A stretch of 64,000 bases of DNA, taken from NCBI RefSeq assembly GCF_000730165.1, contig NZ_CP022110.1:1867501-1931500 (forward strand), in the 5' to 3' direction. Below the pieces are notes generated by a model, which was not told the origin of the DNA, searched no databases, and worked only from the letters and a program-made list of their open reading frames with translations. Made by a program: the position numbers and the translations under genes. How positions within the stretch are numbered: the first letter of the stretch is position 1; each line of letters opens with the position of its first letter. This DNA is from Nitrospirillum viridazoti CBAmc (GTDB lineage: Bacteria > Pseudomonadota > Alphaproteobacteria > Azospirillales > Azospirillaceae). This document shows positions 8,108 through 15,967 of the stretch, one piece after another.

Positions 8108-9250
8108 ATGCCCGGGTATCGAGTGCAGGACATCCTCAGCCGCCGCAGCCTGGTATCGCTGCTGGCCATCGCCGCCGTCGCGGGCGGGGCCAGCGCCGCC
8201 TTCGCCTATGCCGGCGGCTGGCTGTCGCCCGGGCGGCTGCAGCCCGCCAAGATCGTGAACGCGCTGGAGGGCCATGACGGCAAACATGAAGGCTTCCGCC
8301 GCGCCCATGCCAAAGGCCTGTGCGTTGTGGGCCATTTCGACGGCAACGGCCAGGGCCTGGCCCTCAGCAAGGCCAGCCTGTTCCGCCGGGCCACCACCCC
8401 GGTCATCGGCCGCTTCTCGCTGGCCGGCGGCGTGCCCAACGCCGGTGATGGCCGCGTCACCTTCCACAGCCTGGCGCTGAAGTTCGACCTGCCGCAGGGC
8501 GAACAATGGCGCATGGCGCTGAACCATGTGCCCGTGTTCCCGGTGGCCACGCCGCAGGCATTCCTCGACTTCCAGTTGGCGACCACGCCCGACCCCGCAA
8601 CGGGTAAGCCCGACCCAGCCAAGGTGCAGGCCTATATGGCGCAGCATCCGGAAACCAAGGCCTTCGCCGACTACATGGCCAAGGCCCCCCTGCCCAGCAG
8701 CTTCGCCAACGCCAACTACAACAGCGTCGACGCCTTCCGCTTCACCAACGACCAGGGCCAAACCCGGGTGGTGCGCTGGATTTTCACGCCCGAGGCGCCG
8801 TTCGAAGAGCTGGACAAGGCGACGCTGGCCGACCGGCCGCGCGACTTCCTGTTCGATGAGGTCGCCGGGCGCCTCGCCCAGGGCCCGCTGGTCTGGCACC
8901 TGTCCGTCATCCTGCCCAACGACGGCGATCCCACCGACGACGCCACCAAGCCCTGGCCGGACGACCGGCAGCGGGTGGAGGTCGGCACCCTGACCATCGA
9001 CCGCGCGGTGACCGAGGATGACGGCCCCTGCCGCGACGTGAACTTCGACCCCACCATCCTGCCCGCCGGCGTGTCGCCCTCCGACGATCCGCTGCTGGCC
9101 GCGCGTTCCTCCGTCTACGCCGTGGGCTACACCCGCCGCACGGGTGAACCCGCGGCCGCCAGCGCGCTGGCCACCGACCAAGCCTTCCCCGCCCCCGCTG
9201 CCAATCAACCCGCTGCCAGCCAGCCCGCCGCCAAGGAGTCCGCGCAATGA
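8108..9250 (+). CDS. catalase-family haem peroxidase (SrpA-like), exported
   Basis: A 380-residue member of the small catalase-related peroxidases. The N-terminus has a basic stretch and a hydrophobic segment (residues about 14-35), suggesting export or membrane anchoring to the periplasm. Core features are the distal histidine in RRAHAKG (His67), the segment ANYNSVDAFRF, and the C-terminal proximal-type motif RSSVYAVGYTRR. The protein ends in an Ala/Pro-rich tail. It heads an operon with a b561 cytochrome, an ECF sigma factor and an anti-sigma factor, and it overlaps the cytochrome gene by ATGA. This suggests peroxide or reactive-oxygen defence fed by membrane electrons. Its exact activity cannot be told from sequence. 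Confidence 0.87.
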   Translation: MPGYRVQDILSRRSLVSLLAIAAVAGGASAAFAYAGGWLSPGRLQPAKIVNALEGHDGKHEGFRRAHAKGLCVVGHFDGNGQGLALSKASLFRRATTPVIGRFSLAGGVPNAGDGRVTFHSLALKFDLPQGEQWRMALNHVPVFPVATPQAFLDFQLATTPDPATGKPDPAKVQAYMAQHPETKAFADYMAKAPLPSSFANANYNSVDAFRFTNDQGQTRVVRWIFTPEAPFEELDKATLADRPRDFLFDEVAGRLAQGPLVWHLSVILPNDGDPTDDATKPWPDDRQRVEVGTLTIDRAVTEDDGPCRDVNFDPTILPAGVSPSDDPLLAARSSVYAVGYTRRTGEPAAASALATDQAFPAPAANQPAASQPAAKESAQ

Positions 9251-9786
9251 AGTCGACTACGTTCAGCGGCGCCGCCCGGCTGCTGCACTGGCTGATGGCC
9301 GTCCTGATCATCGCCATGCTGTTCATCGGCGTGGGCATGGTCTCCACCGTCGGGGCCAGCCACAACTGGCTGGTGCCGCTGCATAAGTCGGTGGGCGCCA
9401 CCCTGCTGCTGCTGGTGCTGATCCGCCTGGCGGTGCGGGCCACCAAGGGTACGCCGCCCCTGCCGGCGGACATGCCGGCACCACAGAAGGCCGTCGCCCA
9501 CCTGTCGCACCTGGTGCTGTACGCCCTGATGATCGCCCTGCCGCTGGTGGGCTGGTCCATGCTGTCGGCCGGCGGCTACCCCATCATCGTCTGGGGTGCT
9601 GTGCACCTGCCGCCGCTGCTGTCGCCGGACAGGGGGCTGTACGCGTCCTTGCGCCACCTGCACACCTATCTGGCGTACGCTTTGTTCCTCACGGTGATCG
9701 CCCACTTGTCCGCCGCCCTGATGCATGGCCTCATTTTCAAGGATGGCGTGTTCCAGAGCATGGCGGCCTGGCGCACCCGTCGCTGA
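9247..9786 (+). CDS. cytochrome b561 family protein
   Basis: A 179-residue, four-helix membrane cytochrome. Haem-ligand histidines are visible in helix 1 (AARLLHWLMA), after helix 1/2 (PLHKSVGATLL), in VAHLSHLVLYALM and in RHLHTYLAYALF. It probably passes quinol electrons to the catalase-related protein encoded immediately upstream. That coupling is an inference from the ATGA overlap (9247-9250) and from the recurrence of this gene pair in proteobacteria. The sigma-factor gene follows 30 bases later. Confidence 0.9.
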   Translation: MKSTTFSGAARLLHWLMAVLIIAMLFIGVGMVSTVGASHNWLVPLHKSVGATLLLLVLIRLAVRATKGTPPLPADMPAPQKAVAHLSHLVLYALMIALPLVGWSMLSAGGYPIIVWGAVHLPPLLSPDRGLYASLRHLHTYLAYALFLTVIAHLSAALMHGLIFKDGVFQSMAAWRTRR

Positions 9787-9816
9787 CGGTGGACCCCCGA
9801 CCGAGGGATGCGTGCC

Positions 9817-10383
9817 ATGAACGACATGATGCTGCTGATCGAGCCGCTGATTCCACCGCTGCGGCGCTACGCCCGGGCGCTGGTGAAAGATCACGCCACG
9901 GCGGACGATCTGGTGCAGGATTGTCTGGAGCGGGCCATCACCCGCTGGCACCAGCGGCGGCAGGACGGTGACGCCCGAACCTGGCTGTTCACCATCCTGC
10001 ACAACCTGGCCGTCAGCCACATGCGCCAGAACCGGCGGCGCGGCAGCCACCTCACCCTGGACGACGGGGTGGACGAGGCCATGATCGCCCGGCCGGCGAC
10101 GCAGGAGGACGCGCTGCACCACGCCGACGTGATGCAGGCCCTGCAAACCCTGCCGGAGGATCAGCGCAGCGTGCTGTTGCTGGTGTCGGTGGAAGATCTG
10201 ACCTATGCCGAGGCGGCACGGGTGCTGGACATCCCCATCGGCACCGTCATGTCCCGCCTGGCCCGGGCGCGGGAGAAGCTGTTGCAGAAGATGGAGGGCG
10301 CCCCCGCGCAGGAGGCCGCGAAGGGCGGCGCCACCATCCACCGCCCCGCTTTTGGCGCTGGAATTTTCAGGAGAGTGAAATGA
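9817..10383 (+). CDS. ECF-type RNA polymerase sigma factor
   Basis: A 188-residue sigma-70 family protein with only regions 2 and 4. Region 2 shows DDLVQDCLERAITRW and TWLFTILHNLAVSHMRQ; region 4 shows LPEDQRSVLLLVSVEDLTYAEAA and the recognition helix IPIGTVMSRLARAREKLL. The ATG at 9817 has GAGGG 9 bases upstream; ATG 9808 would abut that sequence. It overlaps the anti-sigma gene by ATGA. The operon position behind a catalase-like gene and cytochrome b561 suggests a response to oxidants. It probably drives its own operon from the site at 8008-8054. Confidence 0.93.
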   Translation: MNDMMLLIEPLIPPLRRYARALVKDHATADDLVQDCLERAITRWHQRRQDGDARTWLFTILHNLAVSHMRQNRRRGSHLTLDDGVDEAMIARPATQEDALHHADVMQALQTLPEDQRSVLLLVSVEDLTYAEAARVLDIPIGTVMSRLARAREKLLQKMEGAPAQEAAKGGATIHRPAFGAGIFRRVK

Positions 10384-11192
10384 ACGCCGGCCGCCCCATC
10401 ACCGAAGAAGACTTCCAGGCCTACGTCGACCATGCCCTGGACGAGCGGCGCCGGGAGGAGGTTGAGGAGTATCTGTCCACTCACCCCGATGCCGCCCGGC
10501 GCGTGGCCGCCTACACCGCCCAGCGTGAGGCCCTGCGCGCCGCCCTGGCCCCCATCGCGGAAGAGCCGGTGCCCGATCACCTGAACCTGGCCCGCCTGGT
10601 CGAGGCGCGGCAACACCGGCAGGCGCGCTCGTGGCTCTCCGGTCCGGGGGCCGGCCCCTGGCGCAACATCGCCGCCGCCGTGGCCCTGGTGCTGATCGGC
10701 GGGGCCGGCGGCTGGTCCATGCACGGCATCACCGCCGGCAAGGCGTCGATGAACCCGGAGAGCATGCTGACGCAGGAGGCCATGGACAATTACCGCGTCT
10801 ACGCCGCCGACGCCGTGCGGCCAGTGGAGATGCACGCCGGCGAGCAGGAGCAGCTGCTGCGTTGGGTGTCGCAGCGGCTGGACCGCAAGGTGGCGGTGCC
10901 CGACCTGTCGGCCTCCGGCTACCGGTTCATGGGCGGGCGCCTGGTCGCCACGGCCCACGGCCCGGGCGCCATGTTCTTCTACGACGACAGCAGCGGCAAC
11001 CGCATCGCCATGCTGGTGCGGCCGATGAAGCACGACGGCGACGCCCCCATGACCGAGCATCAGAAGGACGATGTCGGCGGCGTCACCTGGTGCAACCGCG
11101 GCATGGGCTACAGCCTGGTGGCCGACGCCTCGGCCCAGGCGCTGCACCCCCTGGCGGATGAGGCGCGGCGGCAGCTGCGTACCAAGATTTGA
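10380..11192 (+). CDS. transmembrane anti-sigma factor
   Basis: A 270-residue protein coupled to the sigma gene by an ATGA overlap. The N-terminal cytoplasmic part (EDFQAYVDHALDERRREEVEEYL) has the layout of an anti-sigma domain but lacks the HxxxCxxC zinc motif, so it would be a zinc-free type. One membrane helix lies near residues 98-118 (NIAAAVALVLIGGAGGW). The remaining 150 residues would be periplasmic and presumably sense the signal. The function is inferred from position and topology more than from strong motifs. Confidence 0.82.
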   Translation: MNAGRPITEEDFQAYVDHALDERRREEVEEYLSTHPDAARRVAAYTAQREALRAALAPIAEEPVPDHLNLARLVEARQHRQARSWLSGPGAGPWRNIAAAVALVLIGGAGGWSMHGITAGKASMNPESMLTQEAMDNYRVYAADAVRPVEMHAGEQEQLLRWVSQRLDRKVAVPDLSASGYRFMGGRLVATAHGPGAMFFYDDSSGNRIAMLVRPMKHDGDAPMTEHQKDDVGGVTWCNRGMGYSLVADASAQALHPLADEARRQLRTKI

Positions 11193-11258
11193 GCTTTCGC
11201 GGGCCATGACGGCGAACCAAACGTCGCCCCCGCGCTTGTACAGATCGGTTACTGGATC

Positions 11259-11287
11259 AAAACGGCAACCACGCGGTTGCCGTTTTT
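11259..11287 (+). terminator. terminator of the sigma operon, also carrying the ArsR-type palindrome
   Basis: AAAACGGCAACC pairs with GGTTGCCGTTTT around ACGC and a short T-run follows. It lies 66 bases after the anti-sigma stop. The stem contains GCAACC-N4-GGTTGC, the same palindrome found again at 11308-11323. Confidence 0.8.
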
Positions 11288-11307
11288 GTTTGGGCGGGCT
11301 ATAAACA

Positions 11308-11323
11308 GCAACCAGGAGGTTGC
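11308..11323. promoter_or_regulatory. probable ArsR operator overlapping the Shine-Dalgarno sequence
   Basis: GCAACC (11308-11313) and GGTTGC (11318-11323) flank AGGA. The AGGAGG at 11314-11319 serves as ribosome-binding site for the SRPBCC gene starting at 11329. An identical half-site pair, GCAACC-N4-GGTTGC, occurs at 11265-11280, centred 43 bp upstream (about four helical turns). Autoregulation by the ArsR protein encoded in this operon is the likely role. Confidence 0.6.
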
Positions 11324-11328
11324 GCAAA

Positions 11329-11787
11329 ATGTCCGATCATATTCGCAAGTATATCGAGTTGAAGGCCCCCATAGCCCGGGTGTGGCGGGCCCTGACCGAC
11401 CATGAGGAATTCGGCACCTGGTTCAGGGTCAAGCTGGACGGGCCCTTCGTCCCGGGGCAGGACGCGACCGGCCGCATCACCCACCCGGGCTATGAGCATG
11501 TGAAGTGGCGGGCCACCGTGGTGCGGATGGAGGAACCGCATCTGTTCTCCTTCACCTGGCATCCCTACGCCGTGGATCCGGAGAAAGATTATTCCGGCGA
11601 AACACCGACCCTGGTGGAATTCAAGCTGGAGGAACGGGACGGCGGCACCCTGCTGACCATTACTGAAAGCGGCTTCGACACCCTGCCCGACCATCGCCGG
11701 GTGGAGGCGTTGCGCATGAACGAGGGCGGGTGGACGGCCCAGGCGCACAACATCCGAGCCCATATCGAGGGGCCGCTGAATGACTGA
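11329..11787 (+). CDS. SRPBCC (AHSA1-type) domain protein
   Basis: A 152-residue START/Bet v1-like protein of the AHSA1 group. The opening IELKAPIARVWRALTDHEEFGTWF is diagnostic, and the family's strand-rich middle and final helix (LRMNEGGWTAQ) follow. Such proteins bind hydrophobic ligands and are commonly encoded next to ArsR regulators. The ATG at 11329 has AGGAGG 9 bases upstream. The next gene overlaps by 8 bases. The ligand is unknown. Confidence 0.9.
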   Translation: MSDHIRKYIELKAPIARVWRALTDHEEFGTWFRVKLDGPFVPGQDATGRITHPGYEHVKWRATVVRMEEPHLFSFTWHPYAVDPEKDYSGETPTLVEFKLEERDGGTLLTITESGFDTLPDHRRVEALRMNEGGWTAQAHNIRAHIEGPLND

Positions 11788-12109
11788 GGCCGTCGCGGCG
11801 GCCAACCCTGCCACTGTCTTCGCCGCCTTGGGCGATCCCACCCGCCTGTCCTTGCTGTCCCGCCTCAGCGATGGGCACGCGCGATCCATCGCCGCCCTGT
11901 CGGCAGACACCACCCTGACCCGCCAGGCGGTGACCAAGCATCTGCACGTGCTGCAGGATGCCGGCCTGGTGGCCTGCGTGCGGGTGGGCCGGGAAAGCCG
12001 CTTCGCCTTCCAGCCGGAGCCGGTGGCGGCGGCGCGCGGCTATCTCGACGCCGTATCGGCACAGTGGGACGACGCGCTGTCCCGCCTGCGCGCCTTCGTG
12101 AAAGGCTGA
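11780..12109 (+). CDS. ArsR-family transcriptional regulator
   Basis: A 109-residue winged-helix repressor. FAALGDPTRLSLLSRLSDG is the classic ArsR opening, and the recognition region is LTRQAVTKHLHVLQDAGLV. No CxC metal-binding motif is present, so a metal sensor is unlikely. This is the non-metal ArsR type that pairs with SRPBCC proteins. It overlaps the SRPBCC gene by 8 bases, and it probably binds the two GCAACC-N4-GGTTGC palindromes upstream of the pair. Confidence 0.92.
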   Translation: MTEAVAAANPATVFAALGDPTRLSLLSRLSDGHARSIAALSADTTLTRQAVTKHLHVLQDAGLVACVRVGRESRFAFQPEPVAAARGYLDAVSAQWDDALSRLRAFVKG

Positions 12110-12132
12110 GTTTTTCCGCCCCTCAAAAAAAA

Positions 12133-12179
12133 TTCAAAAAAATTTTCGTGCCCGGGAATAAAGCGATCTGGTCGACGTC
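12133..12179 (+). promoter_or_regulatory. ECF-type promoter candidate for the small secreted protein gene
   Basis: The site consists of TTCAAAAAAATT (12133-12144), 10 bases, GGAATAA (12155-12161), 14 bases, and CGTC (12176-12179). Every block and spacing matches the site at 8008-8054 in front of the sigma operon. It lies about 70 bases before the ATG at 12250. Confidence 0.6.
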
Positions 12180-12249
12180 TTATTGGCATCCCCAATGCGG
12201 GAAAAACCAAACTCCCTCAACGCGATGTCAAATTAAAGGAGCTTAGGCC

Positions 12250-12594
12250 ATGAACACCCGGACTCTGTCTGCGTCGATCAGGATCACCGTCGCCGCCGCC
12301 CTGATGGGCCCCGCCACCCTGGCCGCCCCGGCCTTCGCCGCCCCGGCCGCCACCCCCGAGGCCACCACCATCCAGCACACCTGTGAGCAGACCCTGGGCC
12401 TGACCGTCAACGACAGCGGCTACGCCGCCTGCGTCGCCACGCTGACCCAGGCGCGCGCCACCAGCACCCAGCCGCAGACGCCCGCCGACACCGCCTGCGC
12501 CGACGTGGGCCTGGCCCCCGGCAGTGCCGACTATGGCCGCTGCGTCGCCAACCTGGACGGCGCCCTGACCCAGGCCCAGCTGTCCGCGAACTGA
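12250..12594 (+). CDS. small secreted protein with two Cys-pair modules (paralogue 1)
   Basis: A 114-residue protein of unknown function. A signal peptide is clear (hydrophobic segment ending APAFAAPA). The mature part holds two related modules: C-x15-C in CEQTLGLTVNDSGYAAC and C-x14-C in CADVGLAPGSADYGRC, each followed by V-x-x-L. Two paralogues with the same plan follow at 12675 and 14328. The cysteines could form disulfides in the periplasm. A GGAG-containing site precedes the ATG. The ECF-like promoter upstream suggests it belongs to the regulon of the sigma factor encoded 2 kb away. Confidence 0.75.
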   Translation: MNTRTLSASIRITVAAALMGPATLAAPAFAAPAATPEATTIQHTCEQTLGLTVNDSGYAACVATLTQARATSTQPQTPADTACADVGLAPGSADYGRCVANLDGALTQAQLSAN

Positions 12595-12674
12595 GCCTCC
12601 GCCCGCTGTCGAAGCCGGCAACCTTTAAAAATCCGCTCTTAAAAAACCGACCTTCTCAACATGGAGTAAAGGCC

Positions 12675-13040
12675 ATGAACACCCGGACTTTGCCGATGTT
12701 TATTAAAACCGGCGTCGTCGCCGCCCTGCTGGGTGCCACTGTCACCGCCCCGGCCTTCGCCGCCGCCCCGCTGACGGTCACCGTCACGGCCCTCGGCACC
12801 GCCGCTGTCCAGCATGCCTGCCAGTCGACCTTGGGACTGACCGTCAACAACACCGATTATGCCGCCTGCGTCGCCGCCCTGAACCAGGCCGTAGCCACCG
12901 CCCAACCCCAGAACCAGCGCCCGACGCCCACCGGCAACGCCTGCGCTGAGGTGGGGCTGATGCCCGGCACCAACGGGTTCGAGCGCTGCGTCGCCAACCT
13001 GGACGGCGCGTTGAACCAAGTGCTGCTGGCCCCGAACTGA
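12675..13040 (+). CDS. small secreted protein with two Cys-pair modules (paralogue 2)
   Basis: A 121-residue paralogue of the preceding gene. It starts with the same MNTRTL, has a signal peptide ending in TAPAFAAA, and carries the modules CQSTLGLTVNNTDYAAC and CAEVGLMPGTNGFERC. GGAG lies 8 to 11 bases upstream of the ATG. The close spacing to paralogue 1 (80 bases) and the high similarity point to a recent tandem duplication. The function is unknown. Confidence 0.75.
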   Translation: MNTRTLPMFIKTGVVAALLGATVTAPAFAAAPLTVTVTALGTAAVQHACQSTLGLTVNNTDYAACVAALNQAVATAQPQNQRPTPTGNACAEVGLMPGTNGFERCVANLDGALNQVLLAPN

Positions 13041-13054
13041 CCGCCCTTTCGGCC

Positions 13055-13079
13055 CCCGCGCCCCATCTCAGGGCGCGGG
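13055..13079. terminator. hairpin between convergent genes
   Basis: CCCGCGCCC and GGGCGCGGG flank a 7-base loop between the stop of the secreted protein gene (13040) and the stop of the bestrophin-like gene (13090). There is no T-run. Confidence 0.5.
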
Positions 13080-13089
13080 TCGCCGGCGG

Positions 13090-14010
13090 TCACATCAGCA
13101 CGTGGCCCTTGGGCTGCGGCAGGGATGGCAATTCCGTCTCCCCTAGCGCCTCGCGCAAATTGATCTCCATGGTGTCGGCCAGCGCCTCGATAGGCAGGGC
13201 GTTGAGCCGGGTGCCGAACGGCTCCTCCAATTCGTCCCCCAGGGCGTCCAGGCCGAAGAAGGTGTAGGCCACCAGCCCGGTGATGAAGGGCGTGCCCCAG
13301 TGCAGGACGTCGGCGAAGCCGAAGGGCAGCAGGAAGCAGAACAGATAGGCCGTGCGATGCAGCAACAGGGTGTAGCCAAAAGGAACCGGCGTGTTGCGAA
13401 TGCGCTCGCACGCCGCCAGGACAGCCGACATGCGACCCAGCGTACCCTCCAGCATCGTGTACTGGATGTCGCTGACATGGCCGCCGGCCAGCAGCTCCGC
13501 CAGCACCTGGCCCATCTGGCGCAGCAGGAAATCCGGCCGGTTGCGGGAGGATTCGAAGCCCGCCAACTGTCCGGCCGACAGGAAGCGACGGGGCTTGGTG
13601 GCGTCGCCGCCGGGCCGCAGGTGGCAGACCAAGGCATGGCCGAAGGCCATGGCCAGGCGTAGCAGCTGGCGCCGCGCGGCTCTCGGTTCGCCGTCCCGGT
13701 CCAGCATCAGTGTCTGCCGGCCCAGGTCGCGCACGGTATAGAGCAGTTGCCCCCAATCCTTGCGCGCCTCCCACCAGCGGTCGTAGCAGGCGTTGTTGCG
13801 GAAGCCCAGGAATACCGACAGGGCGATGCCCAGCAAGGCGAAGGGCGCGCCATTGAAGGCGGGCGCCCAGCCCGGATGGGTGGTGCGCAGCCATACCACA
13901 CCCGCCGACAGCACGAGGATGACCAGCACTTGGGGCAGGATGCGCAGGACGATGGAGCCGCGCAGGATGAAGAACAGCCGCAGCAGGCCGGGCCGGTCCC
14001 GGACGATCAT
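13090..14010 (-). CDS. bestrophin/YneE-family membrane protein
   Basis: A 306-residue bacterial bestrophin homologue, expected to form a pentameric ion channel in the inner membrane. Diagnostic segments are MIVRDRPGLLRLFF at the start, the hydrophobic helix ILPQVLVILVLSAGVVW, LSVFLGFRNNACYDRWWEARKDWG, and the later PFGFADVLHWGTPFITGLVAYTFFGLDALGDELEEPFG. The ATG at 14010 has GGAAAG 7 bases upstream; a longer reading from 14055 is less likely. Ion selectivity cannot be inferred. Confidence 0.92.
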   Translation of the reverse strand: MIVRDRPGLLRLFFILRGSIVLRILPQVLVILVLSAGVVWLRTTHPGWAPAFNGAPFALLGIALSVFLGFRNNACYDRWWEARKDWGQLLYTVRDLGRQTLMLDRDGEPRAARRQLLRLAMAFGHALVCHLRPGGDATKPRRFLSAGQLAGFESSRNRPDFLLRQMGQVLAELLAGGHVSDIQYTMLEGTLGRMSAVLAACERIRNTPVPFGYTLLLHRTAYLFCFLLPFGFADVLHWGTPFITGLVAYTFFGLDALGDELEEPFGTRLNALPIEALADTMEINLREALGETELPSLPQPKGHVLM

Positions 14011-14139
14011 GGTGGATGCTTTCCATTGACTGACGCCGGCGACAGCCAGCGGCACCTAGGACGATGCGCCCGCCGCCGCGCCGAATCCAAACGCAAAATC
14101 AGGCAGCTGCCATCCGTATCCTTGAGTCAGGTGCCTTAA

Positions 14140-14290
14140 TGGCGGCAGTCCAGCGGGAATATAAAAAGAAAGCCGGATTGTACAAATATTCACAAAAATA
14201 ACATCAGTGATTGTTCCATAAACAACTGAATTATCCAATCCAGTAAACGACCCTACCCTTACAAAAGACTCACACACCCATAGCGTGCCG
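14140..14290. other. AT-rich intergenic block between divergent genes
   Basis: The 317-base gap between the bestrophin-like gene and secreted paralogue 3 contains about 150 bases of strikingly AT-rich sequence. No gene and no clear promoter hexamers could be assigned. It presumably carries the promoters of both genes. Confidence 0.4.
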
Positions 14291-14327
14291 GATGCGTGGC
14301 ACGCCCAGCCCTGAAGGATATCATGCT

Positions 14328-14657
14328 ATGTTGAAATCTTCCGTCGTCGCGATCGCCGCCCTGTTCGCCTTGGCCGCCCAGCCGGTCCTGGCCGCCGACG
14401 CCACGCCAACCGTCACCGTGCACCCGTCCATCGACCGCGCCTGCCAAGACGCCCTGCACGTCAGCCCCGCCGACACCCAGTACGCCGCCTGCGTCGCCAG
14501 CCTGACGCAGACCCTGTCGATGACCAAGAAGATGCATGAGCAGCGCAGCCAGACCGCCTGCGGCGAAGCCGGCCTGACCGCCGGCACGGAAGCCTACGAC
14601 CGCTGCGTCACCAACCTGAGCGGCGCGCTGCAGCAGGCCCAGACGACGGTCAATTGA
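14328..14657 (+). CDS. small secreted protein with two Cys-pair modules (paralogue 3)
   Basis: A 109-residue third member of the local family, more diverged. The signal peptide ends in AAQPVLAA. The modules are CQDALHVSPADTQYAAC and CGEAGLTAGTEAYDRC, conserving both cysteine spacings, the aromatic residue three positions before the second Cys and the V-x-x-L that follows. The ATG at 14328 is preferred over 14292 because it starts the signal peptide directly. It is separated from the other two by the bestrophin-like gene on the opposite strand. The function is unknown. Confidence 0.72.
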   Translation: MLKSSVVAIAALFALAAQPVLAADATPTVTVHPSIDRACQDALHVSPADTQYAACVASLTQTLSMTKKMHEQRSQTACGEAGLTAGTEAYDRCVTNLSGALQQAQTTVN

Positions 14658-14696
14658 TCGCGGCCGCCCCCCCTGGCCGCCAGACGACGCGCACCT

Positions 14697-15629
14697 TCAG
14701 CGCACCTCGGCGGCCAGGGCGGCGCCAATGCGGCGATAGACCGCCATGTCATCCTCGACATCGTGGGCAAACCGATCCGCTAGGGGACGCACCACCCCTT
14801 TGGCGCAAACTAGACTAAAACCGATACCCACCAGAGCCCCGGCCACCAAAGGGCCAAAAGCCTCCGGTCGGCCCAGCACGTCCAGCGCCTTCATGACACC
14901 CATCAGCGTCGCCACCAGCCCCATCCAAATTAACGCGTCACCATAACGCCGCAACACCGCCTCAGGCCGCGACCGCGCCATCTGGATGCCTTCCAGCACG
15001 GGCCCAAGCGGTTGCTTGGCCAGGCCGGCCACCATCACCATCCGCACATGCGGATCGTGCAGCAGGGTGGGAAAGGCGCCGAATATCGACCGGCCAAGCG
15101 GCAGGCTCAATTCGCGCCGCACCAGATCCGGACCATCGCCCTGACACAGCGCCGCCATCAGTTGGGCTAAGAAGTTCTCCAGCCCATCCGGCCCCAGCCG
15201 CGCTTGCCTTGGGCCAGCCAGGACGGCGCGTAGGGCCGCAATCACGCCGTCATCCCCCCTGCGCCGGCCGATGGCCATCACCGCCCAGGCACCGGCCAGA
15301 ACAGTGAAACCGCAGCCGGGCAAAGCATGCAGGATCACCGTCGTCCGCCCACCAAACACGGCGTCGAGACCGATCAGCAGCAACGGCAGCAGCACCATCC
15401 GTACGACCATGCCACCGGACACGGACGCGGCGGCACCTAGGCGCTCACGATACCCCGCCATCACACAGCCCAGGGCCCAGCGCAAAAGGCCGTCCCCATC
15501 GGCCATGCCGTCCACCTCCGCCCGCATGGCCTCCCCCCACGCGGCGCGGTGCGTCGGCAGGCTATCGGCTGCGTGACGGGTGAGCGCGCGGGCCAACCGC
15601 CGACGCAGCGGGGCAACAAGGGCGGTCAT
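14697..15629 (-). CDS. membrane protein: PadR-partner-type N-terminus fused to a degenerate MotA-like domain
   Basis: A 311-residue protein. Residues 1-70 (HRAAWGEAMRAEVDGM, LLRWALGCVMAGY) resemble membrane proteins usually encoded after PadR regulators. From about residue 80 it aligns with the MotA encoded two genes upstream: GGRTTVILHALPG against GGGKIAVILDALPG, RSIFGAFPTLLHDP against SSLFNAHPLVLRDV, and IWMGLVATLMGVMKAL against PALGIVAAVLGVIKTM. The proline of the third MotA helix is replaced by Ile, while that of the fourth helix (VVRPLADR) is kept. The ATG at 15629 overlaps the padR stop (ATGA). It is unlikely to be a working stator; its role is unknown. Confidence 0.7.
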   Translation of the reverse strand: MTALVAPLRRRLARALTRHAADSLPTHRAAWGEAMRAEVDGMADGDGLLRWALGCVMAGYRERLGAAASVSGGMVVRMVLLPLLLIGLDAVFGGRTTVILHALPGCGFTVLAGAWAVMAIGRRRGDDGVIAALRAVLAGPRQARLGPDGLENFLAQLMAALCQGDGPDLVRRELSLPLGRSIFGAFPTLLHDPHVRMVMVAGLAKQPLGPVLEGIQMARSRPEAVLRRYGDALIWMGLVATLMGVMKALDVLGRPEAFGPLVAGALVGIGFSLVCAKGVVRPLADRFAHDVEDDMAVYRRIGAALAAEVR

Positions 15630-15937
15630 GCCGGCACCGTCCCATCCGCACCGTCGGCAGCCTTCTCCTCTGGCAGCGCCAGCTCTCGCGCCAGCGCCGC
15701 CCCTTCCACCGTCAGGCGATAGGCATGGCGGGGCGGCAGGCCGGGCCGGGTGGCCTCCTCCCACCGCGCGGCCATCAGCCCCTGGTCATGCAGGCGCATG
15801 AGCAGGGGGTATAGGGTGCCGGACTTCAATCCCGTCTCCTTGGACAAATCATAGCCGTGGCGCCAGTCCAGCGGGCGTTCCAGCAAGGCCACGAACAGCA
15901 GCCGGGTTTGACGAGAGATATTGGGACGTCGGGGCAT
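15626..15937 (-). CDS. PadR-family transcriptional regulator
   Basis: A 103-residue winged-helix regulator. ISRQTRLLFVALLERPLDWRHGYDL followed by GLKSGTLYPLLMRLHDQGL and a wing (ATRPGLPPRHAYRLT) is typical of PadR. It lies 30 bases downstream of motA on the same strand and is coupled by ATGA to the MotA-like fusion gene. The gene order suggests it controls the fusion gene, possibly together with motA. The effector is unknown. Confidence 0.92.
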   Translation of the reverse strand: MPRRPNISRQTRLLFVALLERPLDWRHGYDLSKETGLKSGTLYPLLMRLHDQGLMAARWEEATRPGLPPRHAYRLTVEGAALARELALPEEKAADGADGTVPA

Positions 15938-15967
15938 GGGGCGGTTCCTTGGTGCGGCCGGCCACCG

